A stretch of DNA of 64,000 bases from Dryococelus australis (GCA_029891345.1 CM057009.1:234289178-234353177); one strand, 5' to 3'. Positions 13,711-26,154 are shown, counted from the first letter of the stretch. Numbers and translations: made by a program. The notes: a model not told the origin generated them from the letters alone.

Positions 13711-14285
13711 TTGGCTAGAGAGAATATTTAACATCACGTTTGTGGAGAACTAAGCAAGGCAGAGCACTCTGCCCATAATATATTGCCTGCGGATAGAGGG
13801 GGGAAAGATAGACAGAAAGAGACGGAGATGGCCGGCGGTCCAGCCCACGAGACCCACCAAAACCGGTCCTGAAATCTGCGGTAGTCCCTCGTGGCGGTGG
13901 GGAGACAGGGGGGGGGGGGAGGAGGAGGATGTGCATGTGCACTTACCCCTCACCCTCCCCTTCCAACATCGTCAGTTGTGATACATCATCCGAAAGAACA
14001 CCACCTCAGACTCTCCTGACAGCTGAAGAATCAACATGTGTAATTACTCTCATGATGCAACTATGCAAATAAAATCTAAGTATCCTCAATGGGAATCGAT
14101 CCCAGTACCACCCTGACCACCGGTCGTTGCAAGCCCATCCTGGTGGCTGTCCATCCCATGACACCCGCCAGACACCCTCCTCAGATCCTTGGACAGGCAA
14201 GAGGGGAGCAGGGGATAAGTGCATGTGCAACTGCATGTGCATCTGCATCACCACCATATTGGATTTTGATTTTGTACCCTCCTGC
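13711..14285. other. Mixed GC-richer sequence with a G run, no gene
   Basis: A G12 run lies near 13,908. On the minus strand near 14,090-14,130 there is a GGGATCGATTCCC segment that looks like a tRNA T-loop/B-box, but no A box is found at the right distance. No coding sequence can be supported. Confidence 0.4.
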
Positions 14286-14880
14286 TTTCCCTACTCAGAG
14301 ATATCTATGTTGTGTGAGGCCGGGCATCATCCTACTGGAAAATGGCGTTTTCAAGCTGCACCATGAATGGGTGCACACATCGTTGCAGAATTTTCTGGAT
14401 ATATCACAGCTCCATCAGGATTCCTTCAATCACCACCAGTGGCGTGCAATAATCATAGAAAATGGCACTCCACATCATGACACCTCTTTTTGAGGCAGTG
14501 TGCCACTCTACAATGGAGTGTGGATCACAGCACTGGACAGGATATCTCCAGACTTTAATTCAGTGGCTGTCTGTATCTAGATAGAACCGTGATTTGACAC
14601 TGAACACCACTCGTCGCCAAACCACAAGTTGCCAGACTGGCAACTCCTGGCATAAGGTCACACATGCTCAGCAATGCTCAGGTCGTAATGGTAGATGTTA
14701 CAAGGTATGGTGTGACAACAGATCCCGCTCTGCTAGCTGCCTGAATATGGTACTGCTGGACACAAGCATATACCCAGCTGCCGTGACATGTCACTGGATT
14801 GTGTGCAGCTTCATCCTCCCTGCTAGTGGTCCACTGGGGTCAACCTGAGCATTCTTGAAGAATGTGTGTCCCTCCTATTC
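14286..14880 (-). pseudogene. Tc1-like transposase fragment (minus strand)
   Basis: The minus strand shows Tc1 transposase blocks in order: a VVFSVKSRFYLDTDSH segment at the place of VFSDESRF, RGVMMWSAIFYDYCTPLVVI, and FMVQLENAIFQ followed by stop-DDARPHTT, which carries the second catalytic Asp. The first catalytic Asp is replaced (Val-Lys instead of Asp-Glu). The C-terminal third with the last catalytic residue is absent to the left of about 14,290. It resembles the copy at 16.1-17.4 kb. No terminal repeats are visible, so it is truncated. Confidence 0.8.
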
Positions 14881-16077
14881 CCACTGTGTACAAAACCAAC
14901 CCACAGTGTAGGCAGAATGGTTCAAGTGGAAAAAAGTGAAACAAAATTTCCAACCTGCCCCTTAGAGGCTGACAATGTGGATTCTCTCAAACTCATTCAG
15001 CTGAACAAAGTCTTCTTGAATGGCATCGGGACATGCTGCATTTTCACTGAACTTAGCTCTCTGGATCGCACTGATACCAAGGTCTTTTTGATGTCTTGAA
15101 GCTAATAATGATTGACGGACATGTATACCCCCTTGTGGCATATCCTCACAAGCAAACCACAGTAAATGCAAATGGAACACACATTGGGCTGTGACAATAC
15201 TGTGCGACAACCTTTGTTGTACTCGTGCCATTTGTTTATGGTGAACAATATGTTTGGAAATATGAGAATGTTCCATATATTTTGTTTGAATTTCTTTTAC
15301 TAACCAAAAAAAATCTACTTTATTACATGCTGCAATAGTTGCAGTGAGAAATTTATAAGTTCTAAGTTTCAAATATTCATAAATTCTTAACATATCTTCA
15401 GTCAACTTTTGCTCTGGAGGTGAATAATGTGAATTTTTTTTAAATTTCTGTTTGTGACTAATTTAATGCCGCACTGATTTCATAAATCTTAACAATTTCC
15501 TGAAGCAATGAGTCAGTATGCATGTTGTCAACTTTCTCATGGTCCTAGAAGACATTGCCACAAGCATGGGCAGAGCCAGAGGGGTGGGATTACAGGGGTT
15601 GTAACAACCTATTCACTCCTGAGGTTGTCAGAAAAGAATTACAAATATTAATAAACCATTAATTGCGATAAATATATTTTATCGCTCTAAATTATGAATC
15701 ATTTCATTAATTTGTACAATAATTTCTCTCCAAGAATTTGTTTTAGTTAACACGTGTGTGTCAGCACCACTAATGCCAGTGTTGCCTCCCTTCTTTCACT
15801 TCAATCAGTGTAACCCCTGAAACCCTTCAAAAATGTCTGGTCACACCACTGGACACCAGGGAGTTTAGTGAAACTGCTTAATTGCAATCATCTGCAACAA
15901 CACACAAATGGCATCATCAGCCCAATGAGCTAAACTCTCACTGCAGGAGAGAGCCCTGCTCTACACACACACACAATGTGGTCCTAAGACCCACCATACA
16001 CAATCCATAATAAATCTTCGGAATGTGGCACAACTGTGTGAACAGAAAATACAATGGTAACATAAGAATTTCATACA
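14881..16077. other. Non-coding stretch with a possible short MITE
   Basis: The minus strand has one longer open frame at 14,962-15,405, but its sequence matches nothing I know and shows no domain features. At 15,566-15,860 the left end (GCAGAGCCAGAGGGGTGGG) and the reverse complement of the right end (CCAGTGGTGTGACCAGAC) are loosely similar, as in CAGTGG-type MITEs. The remainder is unremarkable. Confidence 0.35.
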
Positions 16078-16079
16078 TA

Positions 16080-17395
16080 CACTGCCCGACAGTAAAAATT
16101 GCACATGCAGAAGGATTCATTGGATAGTACTAAAACTTCGTAGAGGTAGTGATACAGAGGAGTATGACACATGTTCACACAAATAGAGCAGCAGGAAAAC
16201 TATATATGTAACTGTAGTACTCTGATTGGTCATCTTCAGTAGTACATTGTACCCACCCTCCTCACACTGCAATACACACAGCAATGCAGTCTGGCATGGA
16301 GTCCAGCACATACCAAATGTTGTTCTGATGCAGATGGGCCCACAATTGTTGGACAGCGTGTTCAAAATCACAGATACTGCAGCACTTCTTCAGCTGGCAT
16401 TTCAAATGGTCCTACACATACTCAATTTGGTACATGTCAGGGGAGCAGGCAGGCCATGGTGGCATTTGGACATTATCATGCTGAAATATTAACAATGAAA
16501 TCATGGCCAGAAATGGGAGCAGATGGGTGAAGAATCTCATCTACATACCGCTGGGGCACCAATGTTCCTTGTAAAATGACATGAGGGGATTGGCTATCAT
16601 AGGCTAGGAATCTCCAGACTAAAATGCCTGCTGTGTGAAAAGTATGTCACTCAATAGTGTGGGTATAATTGTGGATTTCACCGGGAGCCCTCCACACCCA
16701 GACGCAATGATCATCTGTCTCTATAATGAAGCAGCACTCATTACTAAACACCACACATCACCAGTCTGTGGCAATCCACATAGCTTTGTCTTAGAATCAC
16801 TGCAAAAGGAGCCTGCACTGTTGCAGAGTTAATGGAAGCGCACATTATGGGCATTGGGATGGCAGATTCACCCCTGTAAAACATCAGGAAATGGTTCATG
16901 GGCACACGAGAGCCCCAAAACTGGTATTTTGGGCTGGGTTGCCATGGGATTCCTCTGAACCTGGTGCATGATCTGTTGATCCTCTCGACTGGTAGTCAAC
17001 CTCGTCCATTCTAAGCGGTCCTCAGTGTGTGGGTGCTTTCACTTATCCACTGCTCCCAACAGTATCAGACTATATGGTCCAAACAATCTAAATAGGAGGT
17101 CTCCTCTTGAAGTCCATCATGGCGTAAAGCGACATCTTTGTCATCTTCCTGTCACTTTTCTCATTCTGTATGTTTGCTTGGTATCGTCTGGTGTTTTTGC
17201 ATTACTGCTTCTTCAACTACACTCCAGTGTCTATGACTGCTGACCGGTGCTTGCAGCATACACTGAAATGTGTGCGGTCAAATGCAAACACATCATAATG
17301 GGATCATGTGCATACCAGCCTATACTCTTATTTACATTGTTTTTTGGTTGTCACGCACTATTTTGGTGGTGTGCTATTTTTATTGTCCATCAGTG
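16080..17395 (-). mobile_element. Tc1-like DNA transposon, 1.3 kb, with TIRs and TA duplication
   Basis: The left end reads CACTGCCCGACAGTAAAAAT and the reverse complement of the right end reads CACTGATGGACAATAAAAAT: inverted repeats of about 25 bp, flanked by TA at 16,078-16,079 and 17,396-17,397. This is the hallmark of Tc1/mariner insertion. The length of 1,316 bp is normal for the group. The minus-strand transposase fills most of it. Confidence 0.85.
16240..17160 (-). pseudogene. Tc1-like transposase, decayed
   Basis: On the minus strand the parts appear in order: an N-terminal helix-turn-helix region with MDFKRRPP (about 17,130), the DW-x-CVVFSNECCFIIETDDH block with Asn at the first catalytic Asp, the VWRAPGEIHN block, the ILVWRFLAYDSQSPHVILQG block, and the C-terminal WPACSPDMYQIEYV-type block holding the final Glu. 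The family cuts and pastes DNA at TA sites. Several stops and at least two frameshifts interrupt it. Confidence 0.8.
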
Positions 17396-17397
17396 TA

Positions 17398-17911
17398 ATT
17401 GCAGCAGCTTCAAATCTTGTGCATGTGCAGTATGCTAAGAAAGCTGCAGGTACTATCCTGAAAAGAACAATTTCTTGCTTATGGCTTGGCTTATGGCAAC
17501 AGTGCATAAAACTTTGAAATATAAAGCTGCTTGGTTTTGTTTTCCTAATATTTAATTTATTTTTCAGTTTAGAAGAGTTGTGGGCATTTTGGGTTAGCCT
17601 TGAATTTTTGGTGATAAAAAGAAATAATTTTAATAATTAAATTATTTTGAAAGACTGCTTTAAATCTGATTTCAAGTTACTGAGATTCCTTCCTCCAAAC
17701 ATAAACGCAAATATTACGTTAAACAAATCAAATGTTTGCATTCTGGTGTTCAAGAATATGTTAAATTTTTTTATACTACAGCAAGTAAAGCATATTTGTG
17801 CATTTATGTTTATTTATATAAATTATTTTTATGTTTATTTAATGTTTATAATTAATACTACTACTCCGTATGCACCCCGCAAAAATGTTGCATAGGGGTA
17901 ATGAAGATAGA
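17398..17911. other. AT-rich spacer, nothing recognised
   Basis: Very AT-rich, with no supported gene between the Tc1 element and the gypsy remnant. Confidence 0.5.
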
Positions 17912-20430
17912 GTTTTTGCATACGTAGTGAGTAAACAGGACAATCAACCTCACCCCAAACACCTGAGAAAAATTGCAGAGACAAAAACACCCACGAAATG
18001 CAATGTTCATTGGATTTGTAAACTAACTAGGACATTTTGTGTGTAATTTAGCAGTGAATGTAATACTACCAATGGACTTTATGGCACCTCAAAGAGCCTA
18101 TAGGTGGACATCAGGGAGCAATAAGCATTCACTGCAATGAAGGCTGTTTTCACCCACTGCTATACCCTAACCAGCATCAACCAGAATCACGGACTGTTTG
18201 TACAGACATGAGAGAATGCACAGGGGTAAACTTGTACGAAGTGGATGATGAGGGGTAAAAAACTGGTAATTGATGATGCGAGCACCATGTTCAGGGAAGC
18301 AGAACAGCACAGTAACGAACAGGAATGCCTTGCTATAGTCGTGGCACTGAAAAATACTGACCACATTTGGAACGGAAACAGTTTAATTTATACACCAGTA
18401 ACCGGGCACTGACATAGTTGCACCACATCCAGGGGGAGGAAAGGGAAGGTAATCCACTGGGCACTGTTCATTTAATCCTTTGGGTTCACCATTGAACACG
18501 TAGATGGGCCATCGAACGACTTACTGGAGAAACAGTTGTGCGACTAAGACAGAACAGTTGATACTAGATCAGGAACAGAGGGAGAGAATGATACCTCCAG
18601 AACAGCTACTGAGGAGAACAGACACCTTGTGCGAGCAAATCAGTTTTGATGAGTACGCAGAAGAGCGAACTCCAATGTCTCTAGCTAAGATGGAGGCAAG
18701 AGTAAGGAAGGCTCCAGGGACGTCAGCAGAAGTGAAGCAAGTGAAAGAAAAGAAAAGTGCAAGTACAAGACATATGACACCCAAGAAGTGGCAGATGGAG
18801 TAGTCATCCAGAGAAAACACCCCACGATGGAGCTAAGCACCTAAGAAAATCTGTGACATCATGACATACATTTTTCATGATTTTGACCAAGTTGGACACC
18901 TTGAGACAACAACATATGAAGGGTGATGGAAAGACACTACTGATGGCAAGGAACTGCAAGGAACATGAGAGAATACACAAGGTAGTGTACCATCTGCCAA
19001 CAGATGAAAACAAGGCAATGGAACAGGTAGGAACGGCAACATATACGGAATCCCATGACTTCCTTCAAAGACGATATACGTAGCCCTAGAAATAATGAGA
19101 TCCTACCCAACAACACCCTGGGGAAAATGCTTCATAGTCGTGGTAACCAAGTTGTGTACGAAGTGGACAAAGGCTTACATGACCAGTAATGTCAGGGGCC
19201 ATGCTGCAGCGTGAATAATTCCCTATGTGGGGCTACTACCAGAACCATTTTGTCCCACAATGGGATGTAGTTTGTGGAGCATAAGTAGAGGCAGCTCTGT
19301 TGGAAATGCGACGTCCATCACATAACCACACCCACATACCATCCCAGGGCAAACTCGAAAAAGACACAACCAAGTGGTCAAAGCGCAGCTGAGATTTTGG
19401 CTAGGGGACGACCACACCATGGGGCGAATAGCTAACGGACTCTGTTTTATTTATGCAACCGCACAAACAAGGGAACAGGGAGGTCCCTTGCGTAAATGAC
19501 CCGGGACCAAAAAAAAAAGTTAACAAGAGAATGAAATGTAGGTGGCGAGAAAGAGGAGAGCCTAGAGGAGAGGGAAGAAACAATGGAAAGTAAATGGAGA
19601 GTAGTCCGTAAGCACAAGGCACACTAACACAGATGGATTAACCCCACCTCCAACCAGCCTTGAACTCACTGCAAAAAGGGGATTGGGTGTACGTGCTTGT
19701 GCAGCCCTTCTCATCAGCACACTGAAACTACTGTGCTAGTTTAGGACCACAATGGACAGGCCCCTGGCAAGAGGTAGCACTGGTTAGTAGATCAGTGTAC
19801 CTAGTAAGGAACTCAAACTGCAACATGAGTAAACACCATAGGGACGTGTTGAAGAGGGCCACAGGTGACGCCAAATGGGAAAACAGGGGAGTGGAAGATG
19901 GAGACAGGACAACTGCTGCAGAAAGTACCCTGGGTGAAAAGGTGACAAGGACCCTGACAAAGTGTTGCCATTCTGAGGGTTTGCGGAACCAAACCCAATC
20001 AGCACCATCACCAAAGGGGAACCTACCACAACACAATCCAACATCGGATAACAGGTGACAGACCTACCATTCCAGCAGTTGTCGGTGGATAAGCAGCACC
20101 CAAGAGCATGCAAACGCCTGTTCATGGCAGTGACAACTGGAGGGGCAGACACTAAGCAACTCGGGACAGATGACCCGTACTCTGACATCCAAATGTCCAA
20201 CACCAGTGGTGAAGGTACCTGAGGAAGACACCTCCCTCGTTGATGCTACATTCATGTGGTGGTCAAGGAGCCGGAGGAACCCTTACCCGAGAGACCGCAA
20301 CATCAATGTTAGCACCATTGCAGGCTGGTAGACTGTGAACCAGCAGAGATGCTGCCACCCACCAACCAGCAAGTAGAGTTACCCACACACGAGAGGAGAT
20401 ACAACCTGCATCCCTGGATGGGAAGCGAGA
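17912..20430 (+). pseudogene. pol: Ty3/gypsy pol remnant (RT end, RNase H, integrase, C-terminus)
   Basis: The plus strand begins with AYVVSKQDNQPHPKHLRKIA, the end of a gypsy reverse transcriptase. It continues through the RNase H tether and the AEQHSNEQECLAIVVALKN block (about 18,290-18,350). HWALFI and FGFTIEHVDGPSNDLLEK follow near 18,470-18,530. Integrase is recognisable at 19,060-19,330 (YPTTPWGKCFIVVVTKLCTK, then a PHPYHPRANS block). RYNLHPW near 20,396 is the RYNLRP-type end of a gypsy polyprotein. Stops and shifts are frequent and no LTRs are visible, so it is an old fragment of a different gypsy lineage from the other three. Confidence 0.75.
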
Positions 20431-20930
20431 ACTTTAGCAGGAGGTTCCACAGCACCAGCTAATCAACCAGCTCATGGTAAGATTGACAAGCCAACACAAA
20501 CACTTCTTCCCCATCAGTCATCTGGCGCTCCAGCAAGAGTACTGGCCAGACAGCCCAACAGACTCCTGTAATTTTATATGACTGTCCTCTCTGGTTAGGG
20601 TTGTGAATGTTGTCATATATCTTCCCCTCATATTTAGCCCAATCCTGGCAACCACCCATCAGCACCCGGAGATAACCCTATTGTTGTAACATTTCATTGT
20701 TTCAGTTTTATTTCCAGTTCACATGTTATGTGTAATGCAGCTAGCTCAGAGCCTCAAATCCGCTTTTACTACTCTGAGGATTTTTAGGTTCTTGCAATGA
20801 GGAGCCTGAAACTGTTTTGTTCATTTGAGGTCTCAATAAAAATATTTTTCCATTTTTTTTTATTTTTTAGAGTTTGTATTTGGATTTTTGGGAATTTTTC
20901 AAATTTTATTAATAAATTTTTTTACGATAG
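20431..20930. other. Flank of gypsy remnant, nothing recognised
   Basis: May include the 3' untranslated part of the gypsy remnant. No LTR partner was found. T-rich toward the right. Confidence 0.4.
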
Positions 20931-21490
20931 TTTGGATTTTTTTGGAATTTTTAATTTTTTTTTTTGGAATATTCCAGGCTAATGTTACAAGTTCAAAGTC
21001 ACCAAAATCCAACATGGCAGACAAGTTGGCTACCGCCAACCAGAATAACAGCACATAAACAAAGGAGAGGAGATGAGGGGCAGAGCATACATTAGTATGA
21101 ATGAAGGTGGTTGATGTGGTGTGATGGGGGGGGGGGGGGGGGGAATAAGTAACAAGTGTAGGTGTGGATGTATGGTGAGGGGGGTTGATAATATGAACGA
21201 TGAAGGGAGGGGGAGGGGGATCAGTCATTTTCTGGACATGGTGCTGAGAGGAACCTCTGGAAATGTATATTTTTTATTTTAAAAAATTACTTTTTTTACA
21301 ATTATTTTTGAAACTTTTAAATTATTATTATTTTTTAATTTTAATACCTTTTTTTTTCTTTTTAGATTTTTCTTTGGAATTTTTAAGTTAGGATTACTAA
21401 GTCAAGGTTAGAGGTCAAGGTCACCAATATCCAACATGGTAAACAATATGGCCACCGGCCAACTGGAATGATAGAGCATGGACAGCTCCA
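20931..21490. repeat. Two direct copies of a ~130-bp sequence, about 420 bp apart
   Basis: The blocks at about 20,940-21,060 and 21,360-21,480 share T-rich arms with TTTGGAAT, then GTCACCAAAATCCAACATGG / GTCACCAATATCCAACATGG, then GCCAACCAGAAT / GCCAACTGGAAT. This looks like two units of one repeat family. A G-run of about 21 bases lies between them at 21,127. Confidence 0.6.
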
Positions 21491-22835
21491 CCACTCCATT
21501 GCCCCCTGCCCTTGGTCCAAAGTTGTCATAATTATTCTACTTATTAATTTATTAATTTATCAATTTTATAATCATATTATAATTGATTATTACATTTAGC
21601 AATTCACAAGTATGCAGCAAGTGCATTGAAAACTTGAGCTTGTACATATTCATGCATTTATTTACACATGCAATAAATCCACACACAAATACTGATTCTC
21701 AACCTTTCTAAAATATAATTGTGCTTACATTACAATAGAATGGAATTTATTACTTTTTGTTATACTCTCTAAAACAACTTTATGATACAGTCTAAAGCCA
21801 ATTTTTATAATAGCATTAATTAAAAAATAAGAGGTTTAAATTGGCTGGGTTCAATCCACCCTCTTTTGATTTGAGACTTGAGTGCAGTTACCCGTGGAGC
21901 ACTGCTGCATCACCCATATTCAATAGCTTGTTACATGTGTACAAAACAATCTGTAACTCCGGCAAAAATAATGGAAATATATTATTCTTTCAAAAAAGTC
22001 CATGTAGATGGACTTTTTTGTCTGTGCGTGCTATATATGTGCATGCAAACATATATTGTACATACACTGGTGAGCTTAAATTTGACTTAAACCTTAAGTT
22101 TGAATGTAATAAGAGCATCTTACTCAAAACTTGTTAAAAAAATTAAATGGTAAACACTATTTTAAAGCTTGAGGGCCTCATCTATAAAATGACACAAATT
22201 TTTTACTAAGTCTATCACATTCCTTTGAGCTAAAAAGAAACAGGTTTAAAAATAGTGATAATGTGTAAAAGACAATTAAAAATAAAATGCAAGATTAAAA
22301 ATCAAAATTTTTTTATTAAACATCAAATTAGTAATTCAATGTTTTATATTATTCACACTCGCTGAAACAGCAGCATACAAGTTATACTTGCACCAGTATG
22401 TCCAGAAATGGTTTCCTCATCTTTAGATGTGATATTGCAAAAGGTAATGTGGGGTTGTAAAAAAAAATATTATATTGTTTGAAAGCTGAGTGTTAGCGAT
22501 TTCAGAAAATACATAATAGTATAATATCTTAGACTTAAAATACATTAAGATACAATACTGTGGTTTGAGTCACTTTTTTGTAAATGTATATCTGTACATA
22601 TTTAAGTATAGATGTAACCCCATACTGCTATGCTGGGAAGTGCAAGAGCGTACCTAAAAAACAAGAATTTCAGTAAAACAGCAAACATAGGACTGTAGTG
22701 TGGCTGTCAAAATGTTCTGGATGAATGTAAATGGCACCATATGTGAAGATTCATTTCAAGAAACAAGATGTATAACCTCACAAATCCATGGCTCTAGCAC
22801 ATAAAAAAGGGACTGCCAACAGCTGACAGTGACTC
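21491..22835. other. AT-rich intron sequence, nothing recognised
   Basis: Short open frames only (for example 21,841-22,137 plus), with no domain character. No RNA gene or repeat is supported. Confidence 0.5.
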
Positions 22836-22837
22836 TA

Positions 22838-23270
22838 TACAGACTATTTCAGCACCTCTGCGACAAACTTCGTGAGGATGTTCCTTGCAAAGCATTAGAA
22901 AATGCGAGACAATGAACGCCAGGAAACTACTTCTAGGGGCAGGAAACCCTTGTGAAGATGGGATTGAAATAATGAACTTTATTTAATTACATGGAAACCA
23001 TGTGATATTAAGGGATGATTGTTAGTATGCATGTCAAACAATTCAATAACTTTAACACACAAATACCATTTGAATAGTGAAAAAAGGGTCTTCCTAAATC
23101 ATATATAAATTGTGATCACTGGTTACGAATTAAAATAGCTGATGTAAAATAATTCCTCTCTGAAAGAAAGCCTCTGACAAATGGTATACGAGAAAACATC
23201 AGTTAAAAATTACAAATGCCGTGTCATGCATATCTGGTTGGCTAAATGTTTGATACCAACTGTAAAAAAA
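22838..23270 (+). repeat. Left terminal inverted repeat
   Basis: Matches the reverse complement of 25,005-25,471, with gaps of up to a few tens of bases. Confidence 0.85.
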
Positions 23271-23479
23271 GTCACATTTTTGTTTAACACAGGTTTCATT
23301 ATTTTATTTGAAATGATTTATTAAGTGTATCATTAATTATTTAATTTGTTTAGTTTAATTTACCATTTATTTGTTTAATTATTCTGTCAACTAATGGTTT
23401 TCTTTTGTTCTTAATTTATTATTTGCCATTTGTTTAATGTTTTATGCTTACTTACAATGTTACTTTGTTCATGATTTCA

Positions 23480-24600
23480 ATTCCTTCATGTGAACTGATG
23501 CCCACTGAAAAGTTGTGTAGTAGGGTACCACCATCAACGAGAACACAAATGGTAGTACCACATTACAAATATGACATTTTCATACATTTGTTCTGCAAGT
23601 GGGAGGTGTTCAAAGTGTCGTCCCTGAATCTCCTTTACACTCAGTACACCGCCGCAGCAGTACCTGTTGGACTTTGGCAGACATATCAGGCCTCTGACAA
23701 AGTTGATCCCAAGCAGTGAATATTCGCTCCACCAGTTCTTGTCATAAGGCAACTAGGGTGGAGTACACAACTCTCTTCACATGCCCTCAAAGAATACGAC
23801 CTAGGCACGTTAAGTTGGGGAATTGTGCTGGTCATAAAACAGGTCCCCCTCTCCATATCCAATGTTCCTTGTAGGTGTTCAGATGGTCTTGTACACCATG
23901 GCTGCAGTGCGCTGGGTGGCCATCATGCTGAAATCAAATGTCTCTATGTATCGCGAGGGCTACGTCCTCCATTGCCAGCGGAAGAGAGTGCTGAAGGAAG
24001 TCAAGGTAAGCTGCTCCATTCAAATGGGGTGGCATAATAAAAGGCGCCAGTAGATTATCACCAACAATTCCAGCCCAAATGTTGACGGTAAATGTTGCTT
24101 GGTGGCTGTGGATAAACCTGGCATGGGGGTTTTGTGCGGCTCTGATGTGACTTTTCTTGCTGTTGAAGTACATATCTCTTGTGAAGCCGGCCTCATCAGT
24201 GAATAAGACATTTGTAGTAAAGGCAGGATTAGTGATAGTTCATTGCAGAAACCATTGGACATACTTTGAACATAAGTGCAAAGTTGCCCCGCCCCAGTGC
24301 CTGCAATTCATGAAGGTGGTATGTATGGAGAGAATGTCCCCACAATACGTGGAATATGGTTGTTTGACTTGTACCCATAGCACTGGCAATGGCACGTGTG
24401 CTTGTTGAGGGCTCGTTGACAACTCTCTAAATCACTTCAGCATCAAATGCCAGTGTTTTCATGTTGCGCCATCCTGCACCAGTGTGCCGGGGATGAAGAG
24501 ACCCCATGCCACAACAGCGCTGATGCAGTAGAGCGAACACTGCATGGTGCGGGTGATGTCTGTGTGGAAACCGCTGTTCGTACATGCAGAGAGCCCGTTG
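23480..24600 (-). pseudogene. Transposase of the long-TIR element (DDE_3 type), decayed
   Basis: Minus-strand blocks in order: an N-terminal HTH-like part near 24,420-24,560, NVLFTDEAGFTRDMYFNSKK with the first Asp (about 24,205), FTVNIWAGIVGDNLLAPFIM, a QHDGHPAH block with the second Asp (about 23,930), then FPNLTCLGRIL, where this family has a final Asp. That position is Gly here (GGT). About 40 residues separate the second Asp from this site, more than the 34 of Tc1/mariner. Stops and shifts are present. The C-terminal tail continues to about 23,560. Confidence 0.8.
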
Positions 24601-25004
24601 ACAGTTTCCTCTAACCTCGCCTTAACAGATTATCATGCCGGACAGCTGAGGAAACGCACAATCTACCATTCTCACTGGTGTGTTCTTTCGATTGCACACA
24701 CATTAAGCATACAGAGATGCACTGTGCAGTCAAGGCAGGCCACGTCATGAGGTGTGCAATTGGAATCAGTGCTCAGCAAAAAACAGGATGTGAAAAGGGG
24801 GAGGGGGTGCACAATGTTCCAAAGACTCGTCAGCAGACCAAACATAAATAACTAGTTCATGGAATAATTAAATAAATAAACATTAAATTAACTTAAACAA
24901 ATGAAATAATTAATAAACCCATTTAATTAAATATATCAAACAATACAACAAAATAGGTGCTAAACCAAAATGTTACTGTTACAGCTGTAATTGCCAGTTG
25001 GTAT

Positions 25005-25471
25005 CAACCATTTAGTCAACCTGGAATGCATAATGCGGCATATTTTATTTTTTACATTGTATTTCTCATATACCATTCGTTGGGGGCTTCCTCCCCCACA
25101 GGAATCTTTCTTACGTCTTGCCATCTTAATTCATAACCCATGATCACACTTTATGTAATAATTAACGAAGACCCCTTTTTCATCATTAAAATGAATGGCA
25201 ATGCCTATTTTACCATCTAGGGAATGCGGTACGCCAACAATTGTATTTGTGTATTAAAGACATTGAATTGTTTGACATGCATATAATCATCCCTTATTAT
25301 CAGATAGTTTTAGCGTAATGAAATAAAATTAATTATTTCAACCCCATCTTCACAAGGGTTTCCTGTCTCTAGGAGTGGTTTCCTGGTATTTGTTGTCACA
25401 TATTTTCTAAGTGGCATTTTGCAAGGAACATCCTCATGAAGTTTGTAGTAGAGGTGCTAATTCATCCTGTA
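25005..25471 (-). repeat. Right terminal inverted repeat
   Basis: Partner of 22,838-23,270. It is slightly longer because of an insertion around 25,190-25,240. Confidence 0.85.
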
Positions 25472-25553
25472 TAATGGCATTAGGTACAGCAGCTGGCACC
25501 CATGTATATCAGTTTGCACCCATAAAGTCCCCTCATATGTAAAAAAAAAAAAT

Positions 25554-26154
25554 TGTGACTGGCGAGTATTACACACAAATCCTTCGAGCCCCTGTTTGTA
25601 CAACAAACTCTGATCAACCTAATGACGTTCGGCTATAAAAGCTCAGAGCGCTGTACCCCCACCCCCCAGAGCCAAGAGAATGATTGAGAAGCAACGACGT
25701 GTGTGCCAGAGTGGCACGAAGACAAGGGAAACTTTACACTAGGGTCTGGAGGAGCACCAGGCCATACTGCACACAACTGTTCTACAATATCTGGTGAGCA
25801 TAAATCCGGCTTGGCGGTTAGGTGTCATCCTAGATATTGAGGCACCATTAATAATTCCTTTAACTGAATTATATTCTGGCAAGGCTAGGGACAGAATCAT
25901 ATAGCTTTATGCATTGCGAGAGATTATAGAAGTAAAGTGATTGAGGTTATTGTTCTACATGAAGATAAATGTATTGTTCTATTTGAGTTTAAGGTGGTTA
26001 TAATAAATGTGTGTAGTAGAAAGAATCTCATTTATTGAATAGCCGCCTGTAGCTACCAACCCCCAGTAGGCCCCAATCCTAAGTGTTGTGACGAAAAGCG
26101 AAAAGATTAAGAGAGATACGAGATATTAAGAGTTAAGGAAAAGGGGCTACTACA
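25554..26154 (+). repeat. Solo LTR related to the errantivirus-like provirus
   Basis: It shares ordered blocks with the LTR at 10,760-11,434: a TATAAA-like box, CTGGAGGAGC, then TGGTGAGCATAAATCCGGCTTGG (GGTGAGCATAATCCGGCTTGG in the other), then an AATAAA-containing tail. It ends GGGGCTACTACA, similar to ATTGCTACA. The start at TGTGACTGG is my best estimate. No coding sequence is attached, so it is a solo or truncated LTR of a sister family. Confidence 0.65.

Larger units (their letters stand above)
22838..25471 (-). mobile_element. DDE transposon with ~430-bp terminal inverted repeats
   Basis: The left arm (22,838 to about 23,270) and the reverse complement of the right arm (about 25,005-25,471) match over their whole length with small indels. 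Shared blocks include GAGGATGTTCCTTGCAAA, GGAAACCCTTGTGAAGATGG, AAGGGATGATT and TGCATGTCAAACAATTCAAT. The outer ends are TACAG...CTGTA flanked by TA. The total is 2,634 bp. The minus-strand transposase lies between the arms. TA targets and the transposase type place it in the IS630/Tc1/mariner group, but arms this long are unusual for Tc1 itself. Confidence 0.9.

Noticed and set aside
14089..14130. GGGATCGATTCCC on the minus strand as a tRNA gene or SINE B box
   Set aside because: No A box at tRNA distance and no acceptor stem pairing seen.
14962..15405. 147-codon minus-strand open frame
   Set aside because: No recognisable motif, and the transposase to its left continues in another frame. 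Could be worn transposon flank.
20899..21228. Proline-rich minus-strand frame of 109 codons
   Set aside because: Arises from the G-run and T-rich repeats.
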